From assembly GCA_016840285.1 (NCBI GenBank), contig JAEOSR010000134.1:23123-87122 (forward strand): 64,000 nt of DNA. The letters run 5' to 3'. Source of the DNA: Candidatus Hodarchaeota archaeon. GTDB taxonomy: Archaea; Asgardarchaeota; Heimdallarchaeia; Hodarchaeales; Hodarchaeaceae. The notes under the pieces were generated by a model. That model had not been told where the DNA came from. It searched no databases and saw nothing but the letters and a program-made list of their open reading frames with translations. Of the stretch, positions 1 through 9,142 are shown in pieces; positions within the stretch are counted from its first letter, which is position 1; each line of letters begins with the position of its first letter. Made by a program: the position numbers and the translations under genes.

Positions 1-2
1 CA

Positions 3-725
3 AATATTCGTTATGTAAGTGCTCTTCTAGGTCTCGTATCTGCTTTAGCAAATGTTGACTCGCTATATCCTAAACCTCGGGAAGGGAGTGGCTTTAGAAC
101 CACAACACGGAAAGCATTTGAAAGAATTCCTCATAGGAAACAACGATTCAAAGAACTTCCAAGGGAATTCTCTTATGAAAGTTCACAAACATCGATCTCT
201 TCTATGGATAAAATTGACACAACTGAAATATTAGCTCAGGACACCACTCTCTTTGAGAATATCGAAGAAAAGCTCCGTGATAAAAGCTATCTTGCTTCTG
301 ATCTTAAGATCTCTGACAACTCCGCAGAACTGATGTTCAACATAGGGTATTTTCGGACGATTAACTTCAAATGGGATGACAACACAATCAGTGTTTCTGG
401 AGTCAAAGAATTATCCTTAATGCCCTTTCGGATATTGATGAAAACCCTTTCAAAGAAAGAAGAAAGGTTAAGTTTCTATGACCCATTTGAGGAAATTGAA
501 GTAAAGACGGAACCAAAAGAATTATTAAATTCCCTCAAAGAAAGAGCTGAGATAGCTCGAACTTTTAATAGGTTATCTGGGGATTTTACAGCAACAATGG
601 AAATTATTTCTAACAAGAACAATATTAGCTTTTCGATTAAAGCACCTAGTCTGCCTGAAAATATCGATCCACTTTATGATTTGACACAGAGTATTGGTTG
701 GTTTCTAGAATTTTCCTTCCTCTAA
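3..725 (+). CDS. C-terminal part of an unknown protein, cut by the left edge
   Basis: The frame is open from base 3 to the TAA at 723-725, about 240 residues. The first in-frame ATG is at 204, but the frame upstream reads like protein (small and hydrophobic residues, then a basic stretch), so the true start probably lies outside the window. The visible part ends in alternating beta-like and charged helical segments. I see no signal peptide, membrane segment or catalytic motif, and I do not recognise the family. If the ATG at 204 were the start, the product would be 173 residues. Confidence 0.55.
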   Translation, partial: NIRYVSALLGLVSALANVDSLYPKPREGSGFRTTTRKAFERIPHRKQRFKELPREFSYESSQTSISSMDKIDTTEILAQDTTLFENIEEKLRDKSYLASDLKISDNSAELMFNIGYFRTINFKWDDNTISVSGVKELSLMPFRILMKTLSKKEERLSFYDPFEEIEVKTEPKELLNSLKERAEIARTFNRLSGDFTATMEIISNKNNISFSIKAPSLPENIDPLYDLTQSIGWFLEFSFL

Positions 726-926
726 ACTTGAATAATCGGATAATTATTGTAAAATAGACTTATCAAAGCCTGCTTCTAGCACGAAAAATCTTTTTTCTTA
801 CGTATTTTCTCTGAAATACTTTCGTGGAAATAGTTCATCGTTTTTTTAGAATAATGTTGAAGAAGTAGGTAATTTTTAAAACTATTAAAAACATAATAGA
901 AGAACGATTTCCTGAAATGGGATTTC

Positions 927-2483
927 TCAAGTAACGGGTACCCCAAGGAATTTCAATCTGCCTGCTGCAAGTTCAATGATCGTTGGACCATCACGAAAGA
1001 GATAAAAGGCTACAGCTATGTGAATTGTGACAGTATTAGTCGCTATGCTGCCCCCTTCATCCGCAATAATCGCTGTCACGTTATGTACACCTGGAGAAAG
1101 CTGACTCAAGCTGACTGTTAAGGTTGAGGGAAGCCACCACTTATTAAACATGTGGGAACCGTTTTTAATTAACACTTCATCAAGATAGATCTTATAGGAA
1201 CCTTGAACAGGGTGTTTTGTTCGAAAATTATACCAAGTCTGCCAATTGACTGCCACATTCGGTGTTGTTGTCCATTCAGTAGAATTTATCGTTGGTGTGA
1301 ATCGAAATCGTTCCATACGATAAATTCCGTACATGTATTCCTCTGTAGTCGGAAAATTCAATTCCCATACAATGTCTCCCGTATTATTTACTTCCACCAG
1401 TCTAGGACCGATGTCTGTATTGGGATGTGTTTGTGTGCCAAATGTTCCTAAGCGATTTCCATTGGGAAGACGATCAGCATCACCCCAAATGTTACTGTAA
1501 TACTCCTCGGGAGCAGTCCATACCCATGATTCATGTGCCGTCATTGCAGTTTCATTTACTATAATTTCTACGATACGAGATCGATGATTGTCTCCTTTTG
1601 TTTGGTTGTGCATGTCATTGTCAAATAAGATGAATGTATTGCTATCTACCTTTTCTACTGAATGTGCGTGAAAGAAAAGGTGGTTTCGCGGTTTTCCTTG
1701 TAAGTTAAAGAGATCAAAGTCTCCATACGCTCCTAATGCCCAGAGAACTTCCTTAGTTTTATGGTCAATCTTAAAAAAAGTGTTACAGTTACGGGACATG
1801 TAATATAGCACATCCTCCTCAGGGTCATAAAAAACGGTATTCCCATGGGTAAGATCTCTTCTTTCTCCTGCATACATGTCTTGATATGGGCACCACCATG
1901 ATGTGTTAATAAAATCTCGCGTGTTGAGAGACCACTTTTGGTTTCCATGCCAACTGTATTCGTGTATTCGATCAAATCCGTATTTGTGACCATCTGGCAT
2001 TTCTATTGAATACCAGCTCATGGTAAAAAAGGTATTATTGTTTGTATTATACTCAAGGTCATGATGACCTCTAAAACCTAAATCAAGTGTGGTATTGGTA
2101 ACGAAATTCCATAATACTGCTCCATCGTCAGCACCAAGTAAAACTGTTGTTGTATTGAATAATTCTACAGGATAGACATCCAGTCCTCGAGGTTCTTTAA
2201 GATAATCTTTTGCAATAATTACTTCTCCCTCCATATCAGTAATAAGTAGTGTCAAACTCCTTTTAGACTCATTTTGTAAACTGTTTTTTTCAAGCACAAA
2301 TAAGTTATAGCCCTCAAATACGTCACTATCAGAAGTGTGATGATGATTATTATTTTCAGATTTGGTATTCAAATAGTTCAAAACATAAATGGTACCAGAA
2401 AGAACAACAAAAAAAGAAATTATCGATAGAACAGTTATTGCACGATAATGATCTAAAACGATCCTTTTTACAGTACTTTTCAT
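927..2483 (-). CDS. Membrane-anchored arylsulfotransferase-like (ASST) protein
   Basis: This is a 518-residue protein. A single N-terminal membrane segment (about residues 15-37) is followed by a six-bladed-propeller-like region with many N-glycosylation sequons, so the bulk should lie outside the cell. The order of conserved elements (LTHGN near 215, DHKTKEVLWALG near 243, HAHSVEK near 273) matches the arylsulfotransferase family. These enzymes move sulfate from one phenolic compound to another, or act as pyrroloquinoline-like propellers of unknown activity. The last 90 residues look like an Ig-type domain (SPGVHNVTAII), common in archaeal surface versions. It is the last gene of a same-strand run with the phosphatase upstream. 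Family call is good; the substrate is unknown. Confidence 0.72.
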   Translation of the reverse strand: MKSTVKRIVLDHYRAITVLSIISFFVVLSGTIYVLNYLNTKSENNNHHHTSDSDVFEGYNLFVLEKNSLQNESKRSLTLLITDMEGEVIIAKDYLKEPRGLDVYPVELFNTTTVLLGADDGAVLWNFVTNTTLDLGFRGHHDLEYNTNNNTFFTMSWYSIEMPDGHKYGFDRIHEYSWHGNQKWSLNTRDFINTSWWCPYQDMYAGERRDLTHGNTVFYDPEEDVLYYMSRNCNTFFKIDHKTKEVLWALGAYGDFDLFNLQGKPRNHLFFHAHSVEKVDSNTFILFDNDMHNQTKGDNHRSRIVEIIVNETAMTAHESWVWTAPEEYYSNIWGDADRLPNGNRLGTFGTQTHPNTDIGPRLVEVNNTGDIVWELNFPTTEEYMYGIYRMERFRFTPTINSTEWTTTPNVAVNWQTWYNFRTKHPVQGSYKIYLDEVLIKNGSHMFNKWWLPSTLTVSLSQLSPGVHNVTAIIADEGGSIATNTVTIHIAVAFYLFRDGPTIIELAAGRLKFLGVPVT

Positions 2484-2540
2484 TGTGAGGCGCCAGTCAA
2501 GTAAGTTATCTTAAAATTGGAGTAGCTAGGAAGAATTGAA

Positions 2541-3170
2541 TTACTCTGAATTCCTTAAATGCGTTGTCTTATTGAGTTTTACTAAACGAAATGTATTGTC
2601 AGGATTATACTCTATTTGAGTAATTGAGCCTGTGTTCACATGGAAATCCCAGAAGTGAGAAGGATCTAATTTGAATAAGTATAGTAGTATGTGGATAATG
2701 ACAATTCTATGTGTAATTAAGGCAACGTGGTTTTCAGTTTCTGTCTGATTACGTAAGTGTATAAACAAGCGATGTATTCTGCTTAATACATCATAGAAAG
2801 TTTCACCATTTGGTATTAAAAACGTATTAGGATTAGTGTACCAACGTTTTCTTTCTTTGACTGTTTTGAATACATCCTTGTGAAACTTTCCTTGCCAATC
2901 TCCAAAATTTAATGTAATTAATAGGGATTCTTCAATGAATTGGGCTTTAGGATGAAATTGTTTAGTAATTTCAGCAGTTTCTTTTGCTCTTTGTAAGCGA
3001 CTGTAGTAAATGGAATCCAGAGGGATAGATTTTAGGGCTAATGCAATTGCTTCAGCTTGTTGAACACCAATTTTTGAAAGAGTTATGTCATACTGCCCAC
3101 GAAATCGTGGCTCACCAATATTAAATTCAGTCTGACCATGTCTAACGATATATATTTGCAAATGAATCAT
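2541..3170 (-). CDS. Histidine phosphatase (phosphoglycerate mutase-like)
   Basis: This 209-residue soluble protein begins with YIVRHGQTEFN, the RHGxT signature carrying the catalytic histidine of the histidine phosphatase superfamily. The second family histidine is probably in ALITHR near residue 155, where most relatives have SHG. The acid/base glutamate should fall around NFGDWQGK. Length is normal for cofactor-dependent mutase-like phosphatases, a group that includes sugar-phosphate and alpha-ribazole phosphatases, so the substrate cannot be stated. It lies 57 bases upstream of the ASST-like gene on the same strand, and the tandem longin-like gene lies upstream of it. Confidence 0.8.
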   Translation of the reverse strand: MIHLQIYIVRHGQTEFNIGEPRFRGQYDITLSKIGVQQAEAIALALKSIPLDSIYYSRLQRAKETAEITKQFHPKAQFIEESLLITLNFGDWQGKFHKDVFKTVKERKRWYTNPNTFLIPNGETFYDVLSRIHRLFIHLRNQTETENHVALITHRIVIIHILLYLFKLDPSHFWDFHVNTGSITQIEYNPDNTFRLVKLNKTTHLRNSE

Positions 3171-3248
3171 CCTAGGTGTGTAATATGGCTCAAGTTCTCT
3201 TTAAGTATTGTTTTCTTAAATGATTTTAAAAAAAAGTCTTAGTTTAAC

Positions 3249-4346
3249 CTATTCCAAATCAATTAGATACTTCCCCCAAACACGTAGTACTTGATTCATC
3301 CGTTCATCTCGTAGTAATTCCAGACTCTCCAATCCTTCCCCAAAAGCAAGCTCTAGATCCTCACTTCCTTCCCCAAAATAAGTGTCTAAAAGGACTTCAG
3401 CAGACAAATAGTCCAACTTTTTTTGACTGAATTGAAGGATCTCTTCAATAATCAATTCTTTGATACCAACAGACATATCTTTTATTATAGAGTAGCTAGT
3501 CTCAAAAAAATATTTCTGAAAACGTCTCCTGAGCAATAAATCAATCATGAATGATGCATCAATAGCCATGAAGTAATTCCCTCCATAAACAAAACGTACT
3601 CTTCGAATTTGGGTACTACCAAAGGAAATATATTTAGGTTTCGTACCCCCAAAGAGAGTAGAGATGAATTCAATGATTGCAGCGAAATACCCACCTATAA
3701 CCAAGTCATTTTTGATATTGTATGAGAATGGAATACTTCCCCCACCTACTTCAGAGATCAAACACCAGCTGGCTGATGGTAAATAATCAATCGGTTCAAT
3801 CTGTTTTCTTAGATAAAAATGAAGCATTAAACACTCTTCAAATTTGAGGGTTGAAAAATTGCTTCCTGACCTTCCCACAATCGTATAGATCAAATCATCT
3901 TTGAGATACACATCATTAATATCTAGAATGATATCTCTATATTTCTTTTCAATTACTCGCTTTCCTTTTTCATCTAAATCAGTTATAGTGTTTGCATAGA
4001 GAATTGAAGCTTGGCCCACTAATACAGCAGTCATCATTTCTTTAATATCAACGGGAATTCCTCCTTGAGCTGCGATTAAAAGGAGTGTTGTAGCGGGATC
4101 ACTAATTACCAAGAGAAATTGATCCTGTAACGAAACGATAAAGATTTCAGAGGCTTTCAATCCACTGTGTTTTTGTAAATCAAATGTTATACTCGCGATG
4201 CCTTCACCGAATATTTCTACTCCCAAATTGCCAAGGCCCACTAGAAAATTGAGTACAATCTTTTGAAATTCAGTGCTCGGATTGCCAAACGTCCATTTGA
4301 TTTCAGTTCCCTCAACAAAAAGAGCCCAATTCTCTTTCACTTGCAA
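3249..4346 (-). CDS. Unknown protein with two longin/roadblock-like halves
   Basis: This 365-residue protein lacks signal peptide and membrane segments. Two halves share one pattern: a beta strand, a charged turn, a long amphipathic helix ending in glycine-rich FGEG or FGGT, then strands. Examples are ALFVEGTEIKWTFG near residue 8 and CLISEVGGGSIPFSYN near 197, the latter followed by LVIGGYFAAIIEFISTLFGG and YISFGS. Pairs like this resemble the longin/roadblock folds of archaeal GTPase-associated proteins. That is a pattern judgement by eye, not a profile match. A helical segment and an acidic duplication (YFGEGSEDLELAFGEGLESL) close the C-terminus. Start codon is the ATG just below a divergent AT-rich promoter region. 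Confidence 0.5.
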   Translation of the reverse strand: MQVKENWALFVEGTEIKWTFGNPSTEFQKIVLNFLVGLGNLGVEIFGEGIASITFDLQKHSGLKASEIFIVSLQDQFLLVISDPATTLLLIAAQGGIPVDIKEMMTAVLVGQASILYANTITDLDEKGKRVIEKKYRDIILDINDVYLKDDLIYTIVGRSGSNFSTLKFEECLMLHFYLRKQIEPIDYLPSASWCLISEVGGGSIPFSYNIKNDLVIGGYFAAIIEFISTLFGGTKPKYISFGSTQIRRVRFVYGGNYFMAIDASFMIDLLLRRRFQKYFFETSYSIIKDMSVGIKELIIEEILQFSQKKLDYLSAEVLLDTYFGEGSEDLELAFGEGLESLELLRDERMNQVLRVWGKYLIDLE

Positions 4347-4481
4347 GATAGTACACTTTCATTTATTCTAATTCAACTTATACCATCTGTTTCCAACAGT
4401 TGAATATATATATAAATTAGTCTAATCCAAAATAATGCTATATAGAAATTAACTAGAATAGCCCAAATTGAGCTGAGACAA

Positions 4482-5267
4482 TTGAGTGATAAATCATTTC
4501 AATATCAAGAATCAATAGATTTTCACACTCATCTTCCCCTTAGCCCTATCGTATCTTTTACTCCAGAAATAACAAAACTTCCTGATTTTGATGAATTTCT
4601 AAAAGCATTGAATGATGCTCATGTAACTGAGGCAGTTTTATTCTGTGGGCCTAAAAAAGGAGCCATGAGAGAGGAAAATGAGAACCTAGCTAAACGAATT
4701 CACTCGCTTCAACGTCGTTTTATACTCGTAGCTTGGTTGAATCCAAAATACGATACTGCTGCCGATCTTCAAGATTTAGTTAAAGAAAATGATTTTCATG
4801 GCTTGAAACTTCATCCTGTATTCGATAAATACAAGCTTTCAGACCCAATTGTGAAACCTCTTGTTGAAAAATCTATTGAACTTGAAGTACCGATTATGAT
4901 CCATTCTGGATGGGGACCAGAGGGCCGTGTTCAGGATATTGGAAAATTAGCCGAGGAATATCCTGATGGAACATTCGTATGTTGTCATATGAAGGAAGAA
5001 TACGGTCTTAACGAACGTTTTTCTCATATAGAGATGGCAGCTCACCAAACTAATGTTTATCTCGAAAGCTCCTATATTCCTCATCCCCGCCGCTTAGGAG
5101 AAGCAGTGGAAATTCTTGGAGCAGAACGAATATTATTTGGTTCTGATTATCCATGGGGAGCTCAGAATATAGGTTGGGAGAAATCAAAGGTGACAGCAGC
5201 TCCAATATCTTATGATGATAAAAAGAAGATTTTAGCAGAAAATGCTAAGAAACTCCTTAATCTTTAA
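4482..5267 (+). CDS. Amidohydrolase-family TIM-barrel hydrolase
   Basis: This is a 261-residue Amidohydro_2-type protein. Metal-ligand signatures are in the expected order: DFHTHL near residue 13, GLKLHPVF with the barrel lysine/histidine, MIHSGW, CCHMK, and FGSDYPWG at the C-terminal aspartate. Relatives include decarboxylases and lactonases such as the ACMSD/4-oxalomesaconate group, so the exact reaction is open. The start is a TTG at 4482; no in-frame ATG gives a full-length domain. It is divergent from the longin-like gene and convergent with the VOC gene. Confidence 0.82.
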   Translation: MSDKSFQYQESIDFHTHLPLSPIVSFTPEITKLPDFDEFLKALNDAHVTEAVLFCGPKKGAMREENENLAKRIHSLQRRFILVAWLNPKYDTAADLQDLVKENDFHGLKLHPVFDKYKLSDPIVKPLVEKSIELEVPIMIHSGWGPEGRVQDIGKLAEEYPDGTFVCCHMKEEYGLNERFSHIEMAAHQTNVYLESSYIPHPRRLGEAVEILGAERILFGSDYPWGAQNIGWEKSKVTAAPISYDDKKKILAENAKKLLNL

Positions 5268-5284
5268 CCATTCGTTCAGTTCCT

Positions 5285-5836
5285 TTAAGCTTCACCCAGC
5301 TTCTCAGTCGACTGCATCAATTCAGCGATATTGGATGGTGTGAAAAATCCATCAAAATCACCAAACCTTTGAATATATTCGATAATATGATTAGTTGTTT
5401 CAGTTGGCGTCGTGAAGATTTGTAGTATCCCCTCCTCCTCGCTACCAATGATTTTTTCTGTAGTGAAATCGATTCTTCTTTGTTTTTGGACATCCACCAC
5501 CCTTCTAATATCCTTTACAAGAAAAGCTAAATGATGAACTCTAGAGCCAAACTTTTGACAATACTGCTCAACAACAGAGTCGTCAGTTATCCCCTCGGAG
5601 ATTACAATAACAGGAAGAGTTTCATGAAGCTGAATACATGTAGTAATGGCATTTGCATTAAGCACTTTGAAGTTTTTGAATTCTCGATATGGGGGTATAG
5701 TATTCATTAGTTCATCAATGAACCTTCTTCTTTCCCCTTTTTTCACTCTATAAGCTATATGATCAAGTTTTATAATCAAATTATCAATTTCTGAAGCTTC
5801 AGGATCTTTTTGTCTTTGAATTAAATCATCTATCAT
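5285..5836 (-). CDS. VOC-superfamily (glyoxalase/dioxygenase-fold) protein
   Basis: This 183-residue protein contains a paired beta-alpha-beta3 pattern: DHIAYRV near residue 25, VHHLAFLVKDI near 99, and IIEYIQRFGDF near 152. In the VOC superfamily the first and second histidines and the last glutamate bind the metal, and all three are present. The ending FFTPSNIAELMQS resembles the C-terminus of 4-hydroxyphenylpyruvate dioxygenase-like proteins, but the length equals one module only. Substrate is unknown. It is convergent with the amidohydrolase, 17 bases apart. Confidence 0.7.
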   Translation of the reverse strand: MIDDLIQRQKDPEASEIDNLIIKLDHIAYRVKKGERRRFIDELMNTIPPYREFKNFKVLNANAITTCIQLHETLPVIVISEGITDDSVVEQYCQKFGSRVHHLAFLVKDIRRVVDVQKQRRIDFTTEKIIGSEEEGILQIFTTPTETTNHIIEYIQRFGDFDGFFTPSNIAELMQSTEKLGEA

Positions 5837-6111
5837 CTTTTCTCTGACCTTAAGAACAGTTCTCTAACCCTCATAACTACTTTTGCAAGATTTCTGGAAT
5901 AGGGTTCGATAAATTGCGTATTTTTTTTTAAAATACAATTTCTTTATGGTGACGTATAAGGAATACAAAACAAAATACTACAGAAACGACCAAATATAAA
6001 ATTATCGAATACTTCAATGGAGGAAATGAATGAGAGTATTTCAAAGAGAAAAAAGCAAAATTATGATTGTATGACTAGAAAGATGCTTGAATTACCTATA
6101 TTTTGACTAAA

Positions 6112-6942
6112 TCAATCGAGAAGTTGGTCAAGTTGCCATCGTTTATTCTCTATGACTTTTCGAGCATTAGGAGATAAATGAGGAAAAGTAAAACATGGGT
6201 AACTGGGCAGAATCTGGTAGAGCGCCTTTGTTGCGATGGCTCGGGCCCAAACTTCGGGTTTCTTCACATACCGTGCTTTTTCAGTTCTAATAAATTTCCG
6301 TGCAATGAATAACGCAGTTTGTTTAACGTGAAAAATCTCTTTTTTCGTACAATTTTCTAGTACTAATTCTTTATTCATAATCTGAACAACAGTAGAAATA
6401 ATCGCTGCTTGATGATTTCTGGCACGAATTTTGATCCATTGGCCTTGTAAACCTGGGATAATCCGAATGAGTTTTAACTTCCAGGACCTTACATCATTCT
6501 TATTTATGTCAATATGAAGATAGTGATTTATTTCCTCTAATGTTGAATCAAGAAGAGTTAAACCACGAAAAGTTAAGTACAATTCAATATATCCTAAGTA
6601 AGAACAAACTCGATCTTCATAAGAATTAATCCTTAATTTGACAATATCCCGTTTTCTGAAGACGACAGTAATTTCTAGAAGCCATTTGAGTGGAAAAAAT
6701 TCACTTAATTGAGACGCAATTCGCATATTGACCTGAAATCGTTCATCAAAATTAGTTTCTTCATGAGTAATCTGATTATGTAAAGTGGATATTCGATTGT
6801 AAGCTTTTTTTAAGGTATTGCCTCTCTCACGCATGAGAGAACCAAGAAACCAAGTCTCATGTTGTTCACGTGAAATATGAAAGTCATCGGATTGGTTCTT
6901 TCTTTCAAACTGTTGTTCAACAAGCTTACTAGGGATTTCCAT
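6112..6942 (-). CDS. Unknown helical protein next to a DNA methyltransferase
   Basis: This is a 276-residue, largely helical, basic protein with no recognised domain. The frame runs upstream to an ATG at 7065, but GGAGG at 6951-6955 sits eight bases before the ATG at 6942, so I chose 6942. The second half (KQTALFIARKFIRTEK, then WARAIATKALYQILP) has a loose likeness to the cyclin-fold repeats of TFB, but no zinc ribbon is present and I would not name it TFB. It follows the methyltransferase on the same strand. The segment just upstream holds an inverted repeat, which would fit autoregulation. Confidence 0.55.
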   Translation of the reverse strand: MEIPSKLVEQQFERKNQSDDFHISREQHETWFLGSLMRERGNTLKKAYNRISTLHNQITHEETNFDERFQVNMRIASQLSEFFPLKWLLEITVVFRKRDIVKLRINSYEDRVCSYLGYIELYLTFRGLTLLDSTLEEINHYLHIDINKNDVRSWKLKLIRIIPGLQGQWIKIRARNHQAAIISTVVQIMNKELVLENCTKKEIFHVKQTALFIARKFIRTEKARYVKKPEVWARAIATKALYQILPSYPCFTFPHLSPNARKVIENKRWQLDQLLD

Positions 6943-6967
6943 AACCCAAACCTCCAAATTCATGAGC

Positions 6968-7023
6968 TTATAAAGATAATAAAATTTATCAATATATCTT
7001 TTATAAAGATTATTATCTTTATA
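6968..7023. promoter_or_regulatory. Inverted and direct repeats upstream of the unknown helical protein
   Basis: TATAAAGATAATAA at 6969-6982 is repeated as its exact reverse complement at 7010-7023, 27 bases apart. A third copy of the core TTATAAAGAT lies at 7001-7010 in direct orientation. The set lies 26-81 bases upstream of the ATG at 6942, where a TATA box and operators are expected. I infer a binding site for a dimeric regulator or a hairpin-forming leader. The AT bias means part of the match could be chance. Confidence 0.4.
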
Positions 7024-7231
7024 TAGGCTTTTTATAGGCTTTTTAGAAACCAATATTAGAATCAATAATCAATTATAAAATTTTGTGTAATCTAATCAAT
7101 CAGAAAAAAAGCCAATTTTTTTGTCAAAAAACGAGAAAACAGATTTATTAATAACAGATTATTATAGAAGATGCCATTTAGATACTTTGTTGAGGTTCAA
7201 CAACATGTCTAATTAGCCTTTTTTTTGTTAA

Positions 7232-8989
7232 TCATTCATTCTTCTTTGAGTTTATCAGCCACCATCCCTTACCTTGGAGCTTCTGATTACCAATTCCTAT
7301 TATGTCCACATTTACTACTTCAAAAATATCTCCCACATGTCTTCTTAGAATTTTTTCAATATTTTCAGGATTGAAATTCATCAGTAAATGAGATTTTTTC
7401 AGTTCCTCATATAAAATCGGATCTAACGTGTTTTGGATATCCGTATAATGAGTTGGTTCACCTCTCTCCATGATTATCCCCTTTGTAATGTCAACAATTA
7501 GCTTTTCAACTTGATTTGCGTCAATGGATTTATAGGATATGATATCAATTCTCCGTCTCGGCTTTCTAAATCTGAAAAAGTAATCCCCTCTTTGTGAGCC
7601 AAATGGTTGAAGGAAACTCTTTGCAGAGGCTCTGGGAGGGGGTTGATAAACGATTTTTTCAAACTCAAAACCATTCATTAATACGGATCTAAATAGTATG
7701 TTACGATATTTCAAATTGGGATTATGGAATGTAACAATACAATAACCTTCTGGCTTTAACCACTGAAATATTTTCTTAAAAGCTATTTGCAACATTCGTT
7801 CATATTCTACGTCGGATTTTTTCTGACGAGGATTCGTGATAATTTCTGCTCGGGCAATGTTGTCAAAATTATCCATTAATTGAAGCCAACATCCCCACAT
7901 GTAGAGTAATTCTCCATACTGAATCGAGTAACCATAGGGAGGATCAGTTATTACAAGATCTACACTTTCTTCTGTGATCTCTTCAACCTTATTAATCGAT
8001 GACTCTATTAACAAATAATCGTTTTTTTGTCCTTTTATTAAATCTTTAAAACTTGATGCTTGAGTTTTCTTCTTAAAACTTTCACGTAAGTTCTCCTTTG
8101 CCTTAACTAAACCTTGGCGACCTACTACTGCTCGTTCAAAAAGATTCCAAACATTTGATTCCATATTATTTGGACAAAACCAATAGCTTTGCTGTACCCA
8201 GGCGGAACTGTATGGACGCGAGGGTCGTACAGGAGTCATCTTAGAGGCTAAATGGGTCATCGAGGAAAAAGCGAACTTAAAAACCTCTTGAAGCTCTGAA
8301 TCGTCAATTTTCTTTATCTGATCGTATAATTTTGCCAGAGAAATAAGATTTCTTCTGCTAAAAATTTCATCAACAGAATTAAATCGTTCCTTTTTCAAAA
8401 ATGGTGTCTCATCACTATAATAGAGTTTATTTACTGGATACCAATATCGACAATCACCATCATCGTCAAAAAATTCGATTGTTTCACCATCTTCAATTTT
8501 TTTCAATAATTTTAGATCCATTTCATTAACAGGACTAATATTTCTACCGTGTTCAGTACATTCATATCGAACATCTATTAGATCTTTGTCTTTCCAAGTG
8601 AAACAAATTGCAGATACGCTTTCCCCACAATTACGACAACTAGTTTGATATAATCTAGTAATATCAGTTTTTACTTCAGCTTCAATTCGATTAAACTCTT
8701 TAATAATCCTATCTAAGCTAGAAACATGTTTTAATGTGTTTCTTGTGATGAAAATCGATACTGGATTGATATCAATTCCGACAGCTTTCCGTCCTAATCT
8801 AATCGCCTCCCCAATCATCACACCACTGCCACAAAAAGGATCACAGACAATATCTTCTTTTTCAGAGAAAGTTTGGATATATTCTCGAATGACATCCTCT
8901 TGTTTCCGGGCAAAAAACTTATGCATAACGTACATTGGTAAATGACCAGAAGTTGGTAATGCGCCATTTATATCCCTTTTTTCCGTCAT
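7232..8989 (-). CDS. Site-specific DNA methyltransferase (amino-MTase)
   Basis: This 585-residue protein opens with GHLPMYVMHKFFARKQEDV, the usual lead-in of DUF1156-like DNA methylases. It is followed by DPFCGSG (motif I, SAM binding, near residue 49) and DPPYG (motif IV, catalytic, near 350). That order and the long spacer with a putative zinc knuckle (CRNCG ... CTEHG near 120-150) fit an adenine-N6 or cytosine-N4 enzyme with an inserted recognition domain. The last 110 residues carry another predicted helical domain. No restriction endonuclease is visible nearby, so it may be an orphan methylase. The neighbour downstream is the only candidate partner. Confidence 0.8.
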   Translation of the reverse strand: MTEKRDINGALPTSGHLPMYVMHKFFARKQEDVIREYIQTFSEKEDIVCDPFCGSGVMIGEAIRLGRKAVGIDINPVSIFITRNTLKHVSSLDRIIKEFNRIEAEVKTDITRLYQTSCRNCGESVSAICFTWKDKDLIDVRYECTEHGRNISPVNEMDLKLLKKIEDGETIEFFDDDGDCRYWYPVNKLYYSDETPFLKKERFNSVDEIFSRRNLISLAKLYDQIKKIDDSELQEVFKFAFSSMTHLASKMTPVRPSRPYSSAWVQQSYWFCPNNMESNVWNLFERAVVGRQGLVKAKENLRESFKKKTQASSFKDLIKGQKNDYLLIESSINKVEEITEESVDLVITDPPYGYSIQYGELLYMWGCWLQLMDNFDNIARAEIITNPRQKKSDVEYERMLQIAFKKIFQWLKPEGYCIVTFHNPNLKYRNILFRSVLMNGFEFEKIVYQPPPRASAKSFLQPFGSQRGDYFFRFRKPRRRIDIISYKSIDANQVEKLIVDITKGIIMERGEPTHYTDIQNTLDPILYEELKKSHLLMNFNPENIEKILRRHVGDIFEVVNVDIIGIGNQKLQGKGWWLINSKKNE

Positions 8990-9142
8990 TTTAACGTCTC
9001 TTTGGATATCAGGTTGAGAGTCACATCGAAGATAGATCTAATTCAGAAAAAACGTCTTATCCGTACTTATGATAGTGAGCTATTTAATATTCATCCTCTT
9101 AAATTGCAGTCCTATCAGATATGAGCATTGGAGTAGTTAGTG

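Noticed and set aside
52..234. Short plus-strand frame at the left edge
   Set aside because: It overlaps the longer protein-like frame running from base 3 to 725 and has no coding character of its own.
6112..6942. Identification as transcription factor B
   Set aside because: Likeness to cyclin-fold repeats is faint and the zinc ribbon is absent.
6943..7065. N-terminal extension of the unknown protein next to the methylase
   Set aside because: The Shine-Dalgarno GGAGG at 6951-6955 lies inside it and points to the ATG at 6942.
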